From: Poindextera sp035604135
GTDB lineage: Bacteria > Pseudomonadota > Alphaproteobacteria > Caulobacterales > Caulobacteraceae
Direction: 5' to 3'
Length of the DNA: 64,000 bases
Assembly: GCA_035604135.1 (NCBI GenBank)
Contig: DATNJB010000081.1
Span: 40,397-104,396, forward strand
Made by a program: the position numbers and the translations under genes. The stretch's first letter is position 1; the number at the start of each line of letters is the position of its first letter. The notes under the pieces are model-generated. The model had not been told where the DNA came from and ran no database searches. It worked only from the letters and a program-made list of their open reading frames with translations. Of this stretch, positions 62,884 to 64,000 are shown in pieces.

Positions 62884-62967
62884 GCCGCGACGCTAAACGC
62901 GAAATCAGATCAGTCCAATGTCTGCTCGCGTCATACAACCGACCGCGCGGGTCGATTGGCGGCGCGC

Positions 62968-63096
62968 CTAAAGCAGCAAAAAGCCGAGCTCTAGCGCGAT
63001 GATGACGGCAACAACCCCGATCGTGAGCGAGACGACTCCCGACCGGTCAAACGGAAAGCGCGCGACCGCGCCGAGTCCCTGAATTTTCTTGGACAT
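62968..63096 (-). CDS. 42-aa single-span membrane protein
   Basis: A 42-aa frame, MSKKIQGLGAVARFPFDRSG, followed by a hydrophobic helix of about 20 residues (VVSLTIGVVAVIIALELGFL) and LL. The N-terminus is basic, so the positive-inside rule places it in the cytoplasm. A GGGGG run lies ten bases upstream of ATG 63096, followed by GTAGAAG. The clean basic-tail plus helix design argues for a real small membrane protein, but at this size chance cannot be excluded. The function is unknown. Confidence 0.5.
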   Translation of the reverse strand: MSKKIQGLGAVARFPFDRSGVVSLTIGVVAVIIALELGFLLL

Positions 63097-63206
63097 CTTC
63101 TACGTCCCCCAGCGTCCAACGCCATCGTAGCAGGCTTGCGGCGCAGCGATCACATTTCGTCTTCGACGACGCACGAAGAGGCGTGCTTGTGCTGATGGCG
63201 CCACAG

Positions 63207-63230
63207 GTCCGCTTTGGGTCGAAAGGAGAC
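63207..63230 (+). repeat. short palindromic repeat, copy C
   Basis: GTCCGCTTTGGGTCGAAAGG followed by AGAC. It is the closest to the common form, with arms GTCCGCTTT and AAAGGAGAC pairing with a few mismatches. It lies about 660 bases from copy B, in the gap before the HdeD-like gene. Confidence 0.65.
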
Positions 63231-63370
63231 GCTGGGTCCCGGCCGGGGGGATTGGCGTAAACGCGCTGATCGCACGTCAGAAGCTCGAGCCAGGCCCTCC
63301 CTCCTCTAGAGCCTGGAGACCGGACGCCTAAGGTCCGGTACTATCCACACACGCCAACGAGGAGGCTGTC

Positions 63371-64000
63371 GTGGCTGCTCCCGTGCAAGCGTCGAAAGCG
63401 TTGACGGGCGCCGTGCTCGCCCAGGAATGGTGGGCGTTCGCGATCAGGGGCCTGCTTTGCATCCTGTTCGGCGTCACGGCCGTGCTCCCCGTCGTCACCA
63501 TGCGGTCTCTTGTCTATGTCTTTGCCGCATACTCGGTGCTCGACGGGGTCTTCGCGATGGCCTCCGCCTCTCGCGCCGCCCGCAGCCACCGGCACTGGGA
63601 ACTACGGGCTCTCGAGGGTGCGGCGGGAATCCTTGCGGGCGCCTTCATTTGCTTGTTTCCCGGGATCGCCCTAACGGCGCTCGTGTTGTTGATTGGCGCT
63701 TGGGCGCTAGTCTCGGGCTTCTTGATGTATCGCGGCGCCTTTGCGCTCCGCATCGACCTTGGCCGCTACTGGCTGGTGCTAGGCGGCGTCGCCTCAATGG
63801 TGTTTGGCGGGATGCTTGTGGTGTCCCCCTTCGTCGGAGCGCTTGTGCCGCCTTTGGCGATTGGCGCCTACGCACTCATCTTCGGCGTCGCGCTGCTGAC
63901 CCTGGGCTTCATACTGCGAGGCAGAACAGCCGATCACCTGGCGCCCCCTCGAGATGAACCGCCTGCTGTGGGTCGTACGAGGCGTTCCGGTCGAGCACGG
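63371..64000 (+). CDS. HdeD-like membrane protein, cut by window edge
   Basis: A frame starting at GTG 63371, with GGAGG five bases upstream, that stays open to base 64000 (210 codons, no stop), so the C-terminus is outside the window. The sequence has about six hydrophobic helices in two- or three-helix units: WWAFAIRGLLCILFGVTAVL, VYVFAAYSVLDGVFAMASA, GAAGILAGAFICLFPGIA, VLLIGAWALVSGFLMYRGAF, YWLVLGGVASMVFGGMLVV and IGAYALIFGVALLTLGFILRG. The R-G-x-x-x-I-x-F-G start and the Y-x-x-x-D-G-x-x-A pattern are typical of HdeD/DUF308 acid-resistance membrane proteins. After residue 185 it becomes polar and basic. The role is unknown beyond the acid-stress link of E. coli HdeD. Confidence 0.8.
   Translation, partial: MAAPVQASKALTGAVLAQEWWAFAIRGLLCILFGVTAVLPVVTMRSLVYVFAAYSVLDGVFAMASASRAARSHRHWELRALEGAAGILAGAFICLFPGIALTALVLLIGAWALVSGFLMYRGAFALRIDLGRYWLVLGGVASMVFGGMLVVSPFVGALVPPLAIGAYALIFGVALLTLGFILRGRTADHLAPPRDEPPAVGRTRRSGRAR

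Noticed and set aside
63266..63283. Possible box CTGATCGCACGTCAG before the HdeD-like gene
   Set aside because: The spacer is one base too long for the FNR type and both outer bases differ.

Overview
The window is high-GC DNA packed with genes on both strands. It looks like an alphaproteobacterial chromosome, probably Caulobacteraceae or a relative such as Phenylobacterium. That placement is inferred from gene families (TonB receptor next to a TPR-sulfotransferase, paired acyl-CoA dehydrogenases, sulfatase, DUF1289/DUF2784/DUF2267 proteins, GTG/TTG starts), not from a marker gene. I saw no rRNA, tRNA, CRISPR array, insertion sequence or phage gene.

Layout. (1) 1-3443: the edge of a surface-polysaccharide or lipid-modification locus, with a GNAT-type acyltransferase running off the left end, a cytochrome P450, an OafA-type membrane acyltransferase and a truncated flippase. 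(2) 3776-13116: metabolic genes: GTP-type PEP carboxykinase, a hybrid sensor kinase, FolD, a DsbA-fold isomerase, a GST, a GFA-family protein with broken zinc sites, and a large sulfatase. (3) 13185-37804, with an outlier at 50.2 kb: a low-oxygen/dormancy island. Contents: HhH protein, nitroreductase, acetyl-CoA-synthetase-like ligase, fused 2-oxoacid dehydrogenase E1, E2, ACP, DUF2784 protein, MFS transporter, DUF2267 protein, ribosome hibernation factor fused to a cold-shock domain, host-attachment (baeRF-like) protein, carrier/AMP-ligase/acyltransferase fusion, PncB, PncA, PRPP synthetase, two APH-fold kinases, two tiny proteins, Hsp20, Lon and two envelope proteins. (4) 37964-50162: phosphonate catabolism by two routes, FAD oxidase + PhnX and PhnY + PhnZ, on either side of a TonB receptor and a TPR-sulfotransferase, then an MgtA-type P-type ATPase. 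(5) 50307-64000: DusA, retropepsin-like protease, DUF1289, PLD and EEP proteins, two acyl-CoA dehydrogenases, a 40-aa ORF with a strong terminator, enoyl-CoA hydratase, monooxygenase, OYE, RraA-like and sialidase-like proteins, small hypotheticals, a short palindromic repeat family, and an HdeD-like protein running off the right end.

Main observation. Ten 14-bp inverted repeats of the FNR/FixK/DNR type (TTGA-N6-TCAA or one to two mismatches) sit 36-105 bp upstream of the starts of most transcription units in region 3 and of the P-type ATPase. Four are exact in both half-sites (13185, 23398, 24021, 28951). The gene set they would control (ribosome hibernation, Hsp20, Lon, nitroreductase, PncB, APH/P-loop kinase, P-type ATPase) closely resembles the Mycobacterium tuberculosis DosR dormancy regulon, which uses an unrelated regulator. 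I read this as an oxygen-limitation survival regulon. It would combine NAD salvage (PncA, Prs, PncB), an E3-less pyruvate-dehydrogenase-like operon with its own ACP, a one-polypeptide acyl activation/transfer enzyme, ribosome storage and proteostasis.
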